From NCBI GenBank assembly GCA_015478645.1, contig JADMIL010000027.1, forward strand, positions 1-40,273: a stretch of 40,273 nucleotides of DNA, read 5' to 3'. Position numbers and translations under genes: made by a program. Positions 1-8,052 of this stretch are shown here, piece after piece (position 1 is the first letter of the stretch; each line of letters begins with the position of its first letter). Source of the stretch: Candidatus Binataceae bacterium. Lineage in GTDB: Bacteria > Desulfobacterota > Binatia > Binatales > Binataceae. The notes under the pieces are model-generated. The model saw nothing but the letters and a program-made list of their open reading frames with translations, searched no databases and was not told the DNA's origin.

Positions 1-62
1 CCCGGATCCGGGATTCTTCGCTGCGCTCAGAATGACAACCTAACTTGTGCAGAGTTCCTTAG
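1..62 (-). repeat. Half copy of dispersed palindromic repeat at the contig start
   Basis: On the minus strand this segment reads from the terminal arm (CTAAGGAACTCTGCACAAG) through the ATTCTGAGCGCAGCG block to the 12-bp palindrome CCCGGATCCGGG, which sits at base 1. It matches the left halves of the full copies at 9632-9747 and 39511-39627 and the half copy at 40213-40273. It lacks one C in the terminal arm and carries GTTAGG where the full copies have GTCAGG, as the other contig-end copy also does. The truncation at the exact centre of symmetry suggests an assembly break rather than a biological half element (inference). Confidence 0.85.
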
Positions 63-251
63 CTGGGTCGCGACCTCCGTACTACCGACCGGCGCCGCGT
101 TCACCCCCGCTCATGGGGCCGCATCCGCCGGTGCATATATCCGTGGTATATCTGCGCACCGGTGATCGGCGATGCAGTCCGCGCGATGGCCGGCGCCGCG
201 CGGGCGCGCCTCGCGCGGTGCGGATTTCACGCCGAACGAAAGGGGTTGGAT

Positions 252-1478
252 ATGAAGACCAGCTTCATCGATTTGAAAGATCCCGATCTCTATCGCGAGG
301 GTATTCCGCATGCGGCTTTTACCCGGCTGCGGCACGAAGCGCCGGTCGTCTGGAACCCCGAATCCGACGGCCGCGGCTTCTGGTCGGTGACGCGCTACGA
401 CGACATCGTGGCGGTGTCGAAGAATACGAAAGTCTTTTCGTCAGAGCGCCGCCATGGCGGTCATCGCATGTTCGACGAGCAGGTGGTCGGAGTGGCCGGA
501 GCCGGCGCCGATCAGACCGAAGCGCCGATGATCAGCATGGATCCTCCGGAGCATAATCAATATCGGCGGATGGTCTCGCCGGGCTTTGCGCCGCAGCGCG
601 TGCGCGCGCTCGAAGGCCGGATTCGCGCGCGCGTCGGTGCGATTCTCGATCGCCTCGGCGACGCCGCGAGCTGCGATTTCGTCTCCGACATCGCGGCCGA
701 ACTGCCGATCCAGATGCTCGCCGAACTGATCGGCGTGCCGCAGCCCGATCGCGCCCGGCTGTTCGAATGGTCCAATGCGCTGATCGCCGAGGACGACCCC
801 GAATACCGCGCGTCGCCGGAAGCGATGGGCGCCAAGATCGCCGCGATGACCGAGTATGCAATCGGGATGTGGGATGCGCGCTTGCGGGAGCCGGCCGAAG
901 ACCTGATCAGCATGCTGGTGCATTCGCGTATCGACGGTGAGGCGCTGACCCGCGAGCGCTATATCGGAACGTTCATCTTGCTGGTCGCGGCCGGCAACGA
1001 AACCACGCGCAACTCGATCGCCGGCGGTTTTCTCGCCCTCGCCGCTCATCCGGAGCAGAGGCGCCGCGTCATCGACGACCCTTCATTGCTGGGCAGTGCG
1101 GCGGCTGAAATCGTGCGCTGGGTCAGCCCCGTAATGCATATGCGGCGGACGGCGATCGCCGACACCGAGCTTGGCGGCCAGGCGATTCGTGCCGGCGACA
1201 AAGTGATCCTCTGGTATTGCTCGGCCAATCGCGACGAAGCGGTTTTCGCCGATCCGTTCAAGTTCGACGCCGCACGCGCCGAACCGGCCCATCTCGGCTT
1301 CGGCACGGGACAGCATTTCTGCCTCGGCGCGCGGCTGGCGGAGATGCAAATCCGGGTCTTTTACGAAGAATTCCTGCGCCGCTATCCCGACGCGCAGCCG
1401 GTTGGACCGCAGCGCCGCGTGCGCTCGAATTTCATCGTCGGCTACAAGTCGATTCCCGCGCGCCTGTCGCCGGATTGA
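252..1478 (+). CDS. Cytochrome P450
   Basis: Haem-thiolate monooxygenase of 408 aa, a normal length for soluble bacterial P450s. Visible motifs are the I-helix AGNETT (about residues 246-251), the K-helix ExxR as EIVR, and the haem-binding loop FGTGQHFCLG with Cys357 as the haem ligand. The block MSMDPPEHNQYRRMVSPGF (with I in place of the first M-S pair) and the HMRRTAI region resemble the CYP125/CYP142/CYP124-like group that oxidises steroid or branched-lipid side chains; substrate assignment from this is only inference. An in-frame ATG exists 90 bases upstream, but ATG252 follows an AAAGGGG ribosome-binding site and begins directly on the conserved N-terminus, so it is preferred. No ferredoxin or reductase gene adjoins it, so electrons must come from partners encoded elsewhere. 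Cytosolic. Family call is secure. Confidence 0.95.
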   Translation: MKTSFIDLKDPDLYREGIPHAAFTRLRHEAPVVWNPESDGRGFWSVTRYDDIVAVSKNTKVFSSERRHGGHRMFDEQVVGVAGAGADQTEAPMISMDPPEHNQYRRMVSPGFAPQRVRALEGRIRARVGAILDRLGDAASCDFVSDIAAELPIQMLAELIGVPQPDRARLFEWSNALIAEDDPEYRASPEAMGAKIAAMTEYAIGMWDARLREPAEDLISMLVHSRIDGEALTRERYIGTFILLVAAGNETTRNSIAGGFLALAAHPEQRRRVIDDPSLLGSAAAEIVRWVSPVMHMRRTAIADTELGGQAIRAGDKVILWYCSANRDEAVFADPFKFDAARAEPAHLGFGTGQHFCLGARLAEMQIRVFYEEFLRRYPDAQPVGPQRRVRSNFIVGYKSIPARLSPD

Positions 1479-1580
1479 TGGCGGACTCATCCGGACCGGG
1501 AGGGAATGCATAGATAACGCGCCGCGCGATCGTGATAGCTTGGCGCGCGAACCACGCCGCCGGGGGGCGCCGGCCATTCA

Positions 1581-2531
1581 ATGCACTGCGCAAGCTGCAA
1601 CGCCGAGCTCAATCCCAACGCGAAGTTCTGCATCGAATGCGGCTCCGCGATCGCGATCCGCTGTGCCGCCTGCGAGTTTCAAAATCCGCCCGGCGCGAAG
1701 TTCTGCCAGGATTACGGCGCCGCGCTCGCCGCACACTCGGCCACTGCCGCAATCATCTCATCCCAAGCTCAATTAACGGCTCTCAATATCCGCGTCGCGC
1801 CGGAGCAGCCGGCCGCCTCGAAGGTGATCGAGGGCGAGCGCAAGACGGTGACGGCGTTGTTCGCGGACATCAAGGGCTCGACCGAGTTGATGGAGGACCT
1901 CGACCTGGAGGAGGCGCGCGCGATCATCGATCCGGCACTGCGCATCATGATCGAGGCGGCGCGTCGCTTCGACGGCTACGTCGTGCAATCGACCGGCGAC
2001 GGTATGTTCGCGCTGTTCGGGGCGCCAGTCGCGCACGAGGATCATCCGCAAAGGGCGTTGTATGCGGCGCTGCGCATGCAGGCCGCGATCTTGACCTACG
2101 CCGCGCGGCTGCGCGCCGAAGGCCGCGTGCCGATCGAGATTCGTGTCGGCATCCACACTGGCGAGGTCGTGGTGCGATCGATCGAGACCGGCGAGCGCAC
2201 CGAGTATACGCCGATCGGCCATACGACCAACCTCGCGTCGCGCCTGCAGGCAATCGCACCGACCGGCGCGATCGTGCTGAGCGGCGCGACGGCGCGCCTG
2301 GTCGCCGGATATTTCGCGCTGAAAGCGCTCGGCCCGGCGGGTGAAGGGCGTCAGCGCCGCAATCGAAGTATTCGAGGCGATCGGGCTGGGTCCACTGCGC
2401 ACGCGCCTGCAGGTTTCCGCGATGCGCGGGCTGACGAAATTCTGCGGCCGCGTCACGGAACTCGATCGCGTCAAGCATGCGCTGGAATTGGCCCGCGCCG
2501 GTCACGGCCAGGTACTCTGTGCGGCCGGTGA
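1581..2531 (+). CDS. Frameshifted zinc-ribbon/cyclase/AAA regulator, N-terminal part
   Basis: First part of a broken gene for a multidomain signalling protein: double zinc ribbon, class III nucleotidyl cyclase, then AAA ATPase and TPRs in the next frame. The first ribbon has Cys3, 6, 17 and 20. The second has Cys28, 31 and 42, but Tyr45 stands where the fourth Cys is expected (TAC for TGC). The cyclase domain (about residues 85-250) has both metal-binding aspartates, Asp96 in FADIKGST and Asp140 in STGDGMFALFG, and the substrate-pocket region PIGHTTNLASRLQ. Coding identity ends near residue 252 (LKALGPA); after that the frame gives Arg-rich nonsense to the stop at 2531. The true continuation is one base out of phase from about 2335-2341, where an extra G in GCGGGTG fits a one-base insertion. 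ATG1581 begins right on the first ribbon. Either a real mutation or a sequencing error. Confidence 0.85.
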   Translation: MHCASCNAELNPNAKFCIECGSAIAIRCAACEFQNPPGAKFCQDYGAALAAHSATAAIISSQAQLTALNIRVAPEQPAASKVIEGERKTVTALFADIKGSTELMEDLDLEEARAIIDPALRIMIEAARRFDGYVVQSTGDGMFALFGAPVAHEDHPQRALYAALRMQAAILTYAARLRAEGRVPIEIRVGIHTGEVVVRSIETGERTEYTPIGHTTNLASRLQAIAPTGAIVLSGATARLVAGYFALKALGPAGEGRQRRNRSIRGDRAGSTAHAPAGFRDARADEILRPRHGTRSRQACAGIGPRRSRPGTLCGR

Positions 2532-4608
2532 AGCGGGCGTGGGAAAATCGCGGCTGTTCTATGAGTTCAACGCGGTCGCCGGCCGCGGATGCCTGCTGCT
2601 CGAGACCTTCGCCGTGTCGCACGGCAAGGCGTCGCCGTACCTGCCGGTAATCCAGTTGCTCGAGGATTATTTCGGCATCGCCGACAGCGACGATCTGCGT
2701 CGGCGGCGCGAGAAGGCCGGCGGCAAAATCCTGATGCTCGATCGCACGCTCGACGATACGCTGCCCTACCTGTTCACACTGATGGGTATCCAGGAGGGCG
2801 ACGATCCGCTGGCCCGCATGGACCCGCAGATTAAACGCCAGCGCACGCTCGAAGCGATCCGGCGCATCCTGATCCGCGAGAGCGCCAATCAGCCGCTCAT
2901 TCTGATTTTCGAAGACCTCCACTGGATCGACGGGGCGAGCCAGGCGCTGCTCGATCTGATGGTCGATTCGATCGAGCAAGCCTCTATTCTGATACTGCTG
3001 AATTATCGCCCCGAGTACCCGCATCGGTGGACCGGACGCGCCTATCACGGCGAACTCGAGATGCGCCCGCTGCCGGTCGAATGCACCCAGGAGCTGCTAG
3101 CCGCGCTGCTCGGTCCGTCGCCCGCGCTCGCCGATCTCAAGCGCCTGATTTTCGCGCAGACCGAGGGTAATCCGTTCTTCATCGAGGAGATCGTGCGCGC
3201 GCTCTTCGAGCAGGGCATCCTTGCCCGCACCGGTGAGGTCACGCTGACGCGTTCGCTCGCCGATGTCAGGATTCCACAAACGGTGCAGGGAATTATCGCC
3301 GCGCGCATCGACCGCCTGGCGCCCGCCCAACGCGACCTGCTGCAGACCGTCGCGGTCCTGGGCCGCGAATTTCCCGCCGCCCTCGCCCGCGAACTCGCCG
3401 CCACCTCCGCCGATCAATTTGAAGGGACGCTCGCCGACCTCGAGGCCGGCGATTTTATCTACGAGGAATCCGATTCGCACGGCACCCGCTTCGCTTTCAA
3501 GCACGTGCTCACCCAGGAGGTCGCCTACGGTTCGCTGCTCGGCCAACAGCGCCGGGTACTGCACGATCGCGCGGCCCGTGCGATCGAGAATATTTTTGCC
3601 GGCCGCCTCGACGACCATCTGGCCGACCTCGCCAATCATCACACCCGCTCCGGCAACGCGCTCGCGTCAGTTCACTATCTCGATCTCGCCGGACGGCAAG
3701 CGGCGCGCCGAGCCGCCTATCCCGAAGCCGCCGATCACATGACCGCCGCGCTCAAGCTCATCGCCACGATGCCCCCTTCGGACGAGCGCGACCGCCTCGA
3801 AATCCACATGCTCACCGCGCTCGCCCAGTTCCTGATTCCGCTGCGCGGACCCGGCGCCGACGAGGTGCGGCAGGCCTTCGATCGCGCGCGCGAGCTCTGC
3901 GAGCAGCTCGGCGACGTCGACGCGCTCTACTGGGTGGTTTTCGGATTGCAATTTAGTTACATCATGCGCCACGAGCTGGAGACGGCGCGCACGCTGGGTT
4001 TCGAGCAACTGACTATTGCGGAGCGCACTGGGTATCCGGCGATGCTCATGGGGGCGTATATCGCCCTCGCGCAGACTCACGTGTTGCTTGGCGAGTTCTC
4101 CGCGGCGGCTGATTTCTGCCAGCGGGCGCTGGCGCTGCCCGCCGATCTTCCCGGCTATCCGCTCGTTGACGTGGGCGAGCCCCGTCCGATGATCCTTTCA
4201 ATCCTGAGCACGGCCCTGATGGCGCTTGGCTATCCGACACAGGCGCTCGCACGCGGCGAGGAGGCGCTGGTGCTGGCGCGCCGCGCCGGACCCTACTCGG
4301 TGGCGCTCGCGCTGAGTAGCCTGGCGCAGATTCGCCGCGAAATCGGCGACACCTCCACCGCGATGGAGAATGTCGACGCGCTCGACGCGCTCGCCACTGA
4401 GAATGGTTTCTCGCTGTGGAGTGCGCAGGCCGCCGTCACCCGCGGGCGGATCCTGCTCGGCCGCGGGCAATTCCACGAGGCGATTGCGCAATTGCGCGGG
4501 GGCGCCGCTGACTTCGAAACCAGCGGCGCGGCCACCAGCTCTATTGGAAAATTGCGGCCGCCGACGCGCTCGGTCACACTGGCGCGGCGCGCGAAGGTCT
4601 CAAGCTGA
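2341..4608 (+). CDS. Frameshifted zinc-ribbon/cyclase/AAA regulator, AAA-ATPase and TPR part
   Basis: Middle part of the same broken gene, readable from GTG2341. It starts with the linker VKGVSAAIEVFEAIGLGPLR, which normally follows the cyclase domain directly, so no separate promoter or start is expected. The ATPase domain carries Walker A GEAGVGKS (residues 63-70) and a Walker B-like LILIFEDLHWID (about 187-198). A long helical TPR-like region follows, as in the LuxR/MalT-style STAND ATPases fused to cyclases. Correct coding ends at about 4530 (ETSGAA); the last 25 or so residues, ending ARRAKVSS, are out of frame. Role by family: signal-responsive cyclase or scaffold in the cytoplasm; the ligand is unknown. 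If the two frameshifts are real, the protein is split and probably non-functional. Confidence 0.85.
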   Translation: MKGVSAAIEVFEAIGLGPLRTRLQVSAMRGLTKFCGRVTELDRVKHALELARAGHGQVLCAAGEAGVGKSRLFYEFNAVAGRGCLLLETFAVSHGKASPYLPVIQLLEDYFGIADSDDLRRRREKAGGKILMLDRTLDDTLPYLFTLMGIQEGDDPLARMDPQIKRQRTLEAIRRILIRESANQPLILIFEDLHWIDGASQALLDLMVDSIEQASILILLNYRPEYPHRWTGRAYHGELEMRPLPVECTQELLAALLGPSPALADLKRLIFAQTEGNPFFIEEIVRALFEQGILARTGEVTLTRSLADVRIPQTVQGIIAARIDRLAPAQRDLLQTVAVLGREFPAALARELAATSADQFEGTLADLEAGDFIYEESDSHGTRFAFKHVLTQEVAYGSLLGQQRRVLHDRAARAIENIFAGRLDDHLADLANHHTRSGNALASVHYLDLAGRQAARRAAYPEAADHMTAALKLIATMPPSDERDRLEIHMLTALAQFLIPLRGPGADEVRQAFDRARELCEQLGDVDALYWVVFGLQFSYIMRHELETARTLGFEQLTIAERTGYPAMLMGAYIALAQTHVLLGEFSAAADFCQRALALPADLPGYPLVDVGEPRPMILSILSTALMALGYPTQALARGEEALVLARRAGPYSVALALSSLAQIRREIGDTSTAMENVDALDALATENGFSLWSAQAAVTRGRILLGRGQFHEAIAQLRGGAADFETSGAATSSIGKLRPPTRSVTLARRAKVSS

Positions 4609-4946
4609 TCGACGAAGCGATCGAGCAGATCGAACGCAGCGGGCTGCGGGTCGGCGAGTCCCTCGTCTATCTTGTCCAGGGCGCGCTCTATCTCCAACTC
4701 GGCGGCGCCGATGCGCAGTCGGCGGCCGAGGCGAGCATGCGCAAATCGATCGATGTCGCGCGCCGCCAGGCGTCGCGGACCGCCGAGCTGCGCGCCACGG
4801 CGAGCCTCGCGCGCCTGCTCGACAAACAAGGTCGCCACGAGGAGGCGCGTACGATGCTGGGCGTAATTTACAATTGGTTCACCGAGGGCTTCGGCATCGT
4901 CGACCTGAAAGACGCCGGTGCGCTGCTCGGCGAATTGGCCGAATAG
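4533..4946 (+). pseudogene. C-terminal remainder of the frameshifted cyclase/AAA/TPR gene
   Basis: In the original frame of the 1581 segment, codons from 4533 read HQLYWKIAAADALGHTGAAR and continue through IERSGLRVGESLVYLVQGAL and MRKSIDVARR to NWFTEGFGIVDLKDAGALL, ending GELAE and TAG at 4944-4946. The NWFTEGF..DLK.A..LL ending is typical of the C-terminus of cyclase/AAA/TPR proteins, so it belongs to the same gene. The shift near 4528-4538 fits loss of one base, opposite in sign to the shift near 2340, so the two cancel and the whole 1581-4946 region would be one frame of about 1,120 residues if both were corrected. It has no start signal of its own. Confidence 0.8.
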
Positions 4947-4963
4947 CTAATAGCTATTCGGCC
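4937..4963. terminator. Perfect hairpin over the stop codon, likely bidirectional terminator
   Basis: GGCCGAATAGCT, a three-base loop AAT, then AGCTATTCGGCC: a perfect 12-bp stem. The TAG stop of the cyclase/TPR gene lies inside the left arm. It lies between convergent genes ending at 4946 (+) and 5044 (-). There is no U-tract, so the mechanism is uncertain. Confidence 0.5.
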
Positions 4964-5043
4964 GCACCGGTCCGCTCTTGCCCATGCTCAGGGCTGAGCA
5001 CGCTTGGCTATCCGCTATGCCGATCGGCGCCGCGCGCGACGAT

Positions 5044-6315
5044 TCATGCCGCCCTGGCCGCGGCTTTGCCCGGCGTCAGATGGCATTCGACGAATTTGCC
5101 GTCTTTCATCACTACGTCGAGCTTGGCGCGGTCCTGAAGCACCGTGATGTCCTTGACCGGATCGCCGTTGACCACGATCAGATCGGCGAGTTTGCCCGCT
5201 TCGATCGTGCCGAGTTCGTCGCCCATCCCGAGCAGTTCAGCGCCGTTGCGGGTCGCCCACGTGATCACCTCGAGCGCCGGAATTCCCGCGCCGTTGACAT
5301 ATGCCGCGAGCTCTTTGGCGTAGTCGCCATGCGGCATCGCGGAGGTGCCGAAGTCGTCGCCTATCACTATCTTCACGCCCGCCGCCTGGGCCCTCGGTAG
5401 CGTCAGGTACGAATGCTCGAGGCCGCGCGTCATCTCCTCGACGCCCGGAAACGACGCCTTGCCCTCGCGCCGTTTCTGTTCCGCCATCATGTACGGAAAA
5501 TACAGGCTCGGCACCAGGAACGTCCGCTGCTCGGCCATCCGCTCGATACATTCGTCGTCCATCTGGTCGCCGTGATCGATCACGTCGAGCCGCGCGTCGA
5601 GCGCCGCCATGATCCCGCGTTTCGAGATAATGTGCCCGCGAATCTTCTTGCCGCGTTCGTGCGCGGTGTCGGACGCGGCTTTCATCTCCTCGAGCGTCAT
5701 CGTCATCACGTCGGCCGGCCACGCCAGGCCGTGACCGCCGGTCGGGTAGAGCTTGATGATGTCGACGCCTTGCTTGATTTCGTCACGCACCGCTTTGCGG
5801 AATTCGTCGGGTCCGTCACAGATTAAACCGAGTCCCTCCATCTGCATTTTCCACCAGCTCGGATGGAAGTCGACGGAATCGCCGGTCGTCACCACGTCGC
5901 GTCCGCCGGCCATGAAGCGCGGTCCCGGGATCAGGCCCTGGTTGATCGCGCGTTTGAGCGTCACGTCGATATTGTGCAGCGTGCCCGCGCCGACCGCGCC
6001 GGTGAAGCCGCAGCGCAGCAGCAGTTCGGCGTTTTTCGCGGCGATCAGCGTCAGCATCGTCGGCGGATGCTTCATGTCGAGGTCGAATAGCGTGCCGATA
6101 TTGTCGTAGGCGACGTGGTAATGGCACTGGATCATTCCGGGCATCAGCGAGCGCCCGGCCACGTCATAGACGACGTCGTTGGCGCCCGGCTTAGGTGCGT
6201 CGCCGTTGGTCGCGACCGCCGCGATGCGATTGTTTTCGACCACCACCGTGGCGTTTTTCCGCGGCGCGTTTGCGCCGTCGATCAGATTCGCCCGCCGCAA
6301 GAATATCCGTCCCAT
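5044..6315 (-). CDS. Metal-dependent amidohydrolase (imidazolonepropionase-like)
   Basis: Amidohydrolase superfamily enzyme of 423 aa, in the COG1228-type branch that includes imidazolonepropionase and prolidase-like hydrolases. Metal-centre residues are visible in order: His65 and His67 (CHYH), Lys188 (DIIKLYPTGG, the usual carboxylated lysine), His228 (RGHI), His248 (DVIDHGD) and Asp320 (IGDDFGTS). The C-terminal beta-sandwich return strand GTIEAGKLADLIVVNGDP is intact. The start at 6315 is chosen over one 54 bases upstream because GGAGG lies about 8 bases before it and MGRIFLRRANLIDG matches the family N-terminus. No signal peptide, so cytosolic. The substrate is unknown; hydrolysis of a cyclic amide or dipeptide is the family expectation. 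Confidence 0.92.
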   Translation of the reverse strand: MGRIFLRRANLIDGANAPRKNATVVVENNRIAAVATNGDAPKPGANDVVYDVAGRSLMPGMIQCHYHVAYDNIGTLFDLDMKHPPTMLTLIAAKNAELLLRCGFTGAVGAGTLHNIDVTLKRAINQGLIPGPRFMAGGRDVVTTGDSVDFHPSWWKMQMEGLGLICDGPDEFRKAVRDEIKQGVDIIKLYPTGGHGLAWPADVMTMTLEEMKAASDTAHERGKKIRGHIISKRGIMAALDARLDVIDHGDQMDDECIERMAEQRTFLVPSLYFPYMMAEQKRREGKASFPGVEEMTRGLEHSYLTLPRAQAAGVKIVIGDDFGTSAMPHGDYAKELAAYVNGAGIPALEVITWATRNGAELLGMGDELGTIEAGKLADLIVVNGDPVKDITVLQDRAKLDVVMKDGKFVECHLTPGKAAARAA

Positions 6316-6600
6316 TGCGATTTCCTCCGCTTGCGCCTGTGCGAGCCGCGATCGCCGGCCCGCAGCCATATTCGCTTATCCGGCAACCGCGCCGTCCATG
6401 TCAAACATCGCATGGCCCGTCGTTTCCACGGCCGCAACGCTTTCGCGCGCCGTCGCCGCGCCCTTGTCGATCCGTGCAAAACCGCGCAGGCTGGTATATA
6501 TCCAATGCTTGAGAGGCGCGCACGCCTGAGCCAACGAATCTAATCGCGGCCCGGCGGATCGCTCGATTTCGTCCGTGCCGCGCAGCAGGGAGACCATTCG

Positions 6601-7395
6601 ATGCCGTACGCTGAAAATAACGGAACCAAAATTTTCTACGACATTCACGGGCAGGGAACGCCAATCGTCTTTCTCCATCCGTGGACGACCAATGGCTATA
6701 TCTGGTACTACCAGATTTTCCCGTTCGCCCGCACCAACCATGTGATAGCCATTGACCATCGCGGCCACGGACGCTCGGACAAGCCCAAAAGTGGCTATTC
6801 GATCCAGGAGCATGCGCGCGACGTCAAGGCGGTGCTCGACGCGGAAAAGATCGATCGGGCGGTGCTGGTCGGCAATTCGATCGGCGGCATGATCGCGATG
6901 CAGTTCACGCTCGACAATCCCGGCCGTGTGCTCGGGCAGGTCATCCTGAGTTCCGGCACCGGACTCGGCGAAGGCATGCCCAAAGAGGCCGCCGCGGCGT
7001 TTAAGAATGATTTCGCAGGCACCTTCAGCGCGCTGCTGGAGGGCGCCGTCTCTGCGAAATCGAAGCGCGAGCGTCCGGAGATCCTCGAAGTAATGAAGAG
7101 TCACTTTCAGGTCCAGTCGAATTTCCCAAAACATGTATTCGACTCGTCGATGGCCGATCCTAACGGCGTTTTCGGCTGGAATATCAAGAACCAGCTTTCG
7201 AGTATCCGCACGCCGACGATCGTGATCGCGGGCGCAGAAGACAACGCCACGCCAGTCGCCGCGAATAAGTTTCTCGCCGACAATATCCCGGGCGCGAAGC
7301 TCAGCGTAGTCAAGGACGTTGGCCATTTCCATCAGTTGGAAAAGCCGCTCGAATTCAACGCGGCACTCAAGGAATTTGTCGCCGGCCTGCGTTAG
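6601..7395 (+). CDS. Alpha/beta-fold hydrolase
   Basis: Alpha/beta hydrolase of 264 aa. The nucleophile elbow GNSIGG gives Ser93, the acid is Asp214 in AGAEDNATP, and the catalytic His is His242 in DVGHFHQLE. The oxyanion region is HPWTTNG and the strand after it is AIDHRGHGRSD. This arrangement is shared by carboxylesterases, 3-oxoadipate enol-lactonases and C-C bond hydrolases, and the sequence alone does not separate them. GGGAG lies 10 bases before the ATG. It is divergent from the amidohydrolase at 5044-6315 with 285 bases between, and a strong hairpin follows it at 7416-7449. Cytosolic; an ester or lactone step in catabolism is likely. Confidence 0.92.
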   Translation: MPYAENNGTKIFYDIHGQGTPIVFLHPWTTNGYIWYYQIFPFARTNHVIAIDHRGHGRSDKPKSGYSIQEHARDVKAVLDAEKIDRAVLVGNSIGGMIAMQFTLDNPGRVLGQVILSSGTGLGEGMPKEAAAAFKNDFAGTFSALLEGAVSAKSKRERPEILEVMKSHFQVQSNFPKHVFDSSMADPNGVFGWNIKNQLSSIRTPTIVIAGAEDNATPVAANKFLADNIPGAKLSVVKDVGHFHQLEKPLEFNAALKEFVAGLR

Positions 7396-7415
7396 ATAAT
7401 CGACTGAATAGGCCA

Positions 7416-7449
7416 GAGGCGGGATATGGGGTGTTCCATGTCCCGCCTC
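7416..7449. terminator. Strong hairpin terminator between convergent genes
   Basis: GAGGCGGGATATGG, loop GGTGTT, CCATGTCCCGCCTC: a 14-bp stem with one G-U pair, 20 bases after the stop of the alpha/beta hydrolase and 75 bases before the end of the minus-strand SnoaL-like gene. Followed by ATTCGTTG, a weak U-tract. Symmetry and position suit a shared bidirectional terminator. Confidence 0.7.
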
Positions 7450-7523
7450 ATTCGTTGCGGATTCCCGATGCGTCCCTCCCGCGTCGCCCGTCCGATGCGA
7501 CGTACGTGGACACCGAAACTATT

Positions 7524-7976
7524 CTACGCTGCCCAGCCTTTGGCGTACGGCGCGGCCATCCGGCCAATCGCCCGTAGATGCTGGAACTTCCACTCGCCGT
7601 TGACCTTTACGTAATCGTCGTCATAGCGGGCCGCGAGCCATAGCGCGCGATTGCCCTTGCGAAAGGTGAACGGCCCGAGCAGGTACCACGAACCCTTGGC
7701 GCGATCGCCGGCGACCTCGATTATCGGGTTCATCACGTTATGCTGCGAGAAGCTGATGCGCTCCTGAAAGGATTGAAACAGCGCGCGAATCGCCGCATGC
7801 CCCTGATGGCTCCCGAGGTCGGCGCCCTCCCAGATACCGTCCTCGGCGAACAGCGTCGTGATCAGGTCGGGATTGTGCTTGTCGTCGCAGATTGCGCAGT
7901 AGCGCGCCTTCAGCCGCTTGATCGCCTCGATATCCTCGATCCGGGTAATCCGCGCTTCGAGTTCCGCATTGTCCAT
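7524..7976 (-). CDS. SnoaL-like / NTF2-superfamily protein
   Basis: Small protein of about 150 aa with the cone-shaped SnoaL/NTF2 pattern: an N-terminal helix IEAIKRLKARYCAICDD, then FAEDGIWEG, GHAAIRALFQSF, HNVMNPIIEV and a late strand YVKVNGEWKFQHLRA. Family members are isomerases, dehydratases or ring hydroxylase small subunits, or non-enzymatic ligand-binding proteins; nothing here fixes the reaction. Two in-frame ATGs (7982 and 7976) follow GCGAGGAAT. The second has better ribosome spacing (about 9 bases against 3), so 7976 is chosen. It is 76 bases downstream of the MDR reductase on the same strand and probably co-transcribed. Confidence 0.87.
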   Translation of the reverse strand: MDNAELEARITRIEDIEAIKRLKARYCAICDDKHNPDLITTLFAEDGIWEGADLGSHQGHAAIRALFQSFQERISFSQHNVMNPIIEVAGDRAKGSWYLLGPFTFRKGNRALWLAARYDDDYVKVNGEWKFQHLRAIGRMAAPYAKGWAA

Positions 7977-8052
7977 ACTCATATTCCTCGCGAGGGTTTA
8001 TCTATTACTCACTCGTCGCCGTGGCAATACTAAGTCGCCGCCCTGGCGATAG

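Noticed and set aside
2335-2341. Programmed ribosomal frameshift in the cyclase gene
   Set aside because: No slippery heptamer or clear downstream stimulatory structure at the site, and a second opposite shift near 4535 makes a mutation or sequence error simpler.
1945-3048. Minus-strand frame of 367 codons opposite the cyclase/AAA gene
   Set aside because: Shadow of a G+C-rich gene; its C-terminal half is Arg/Ser-rich, with no domain.
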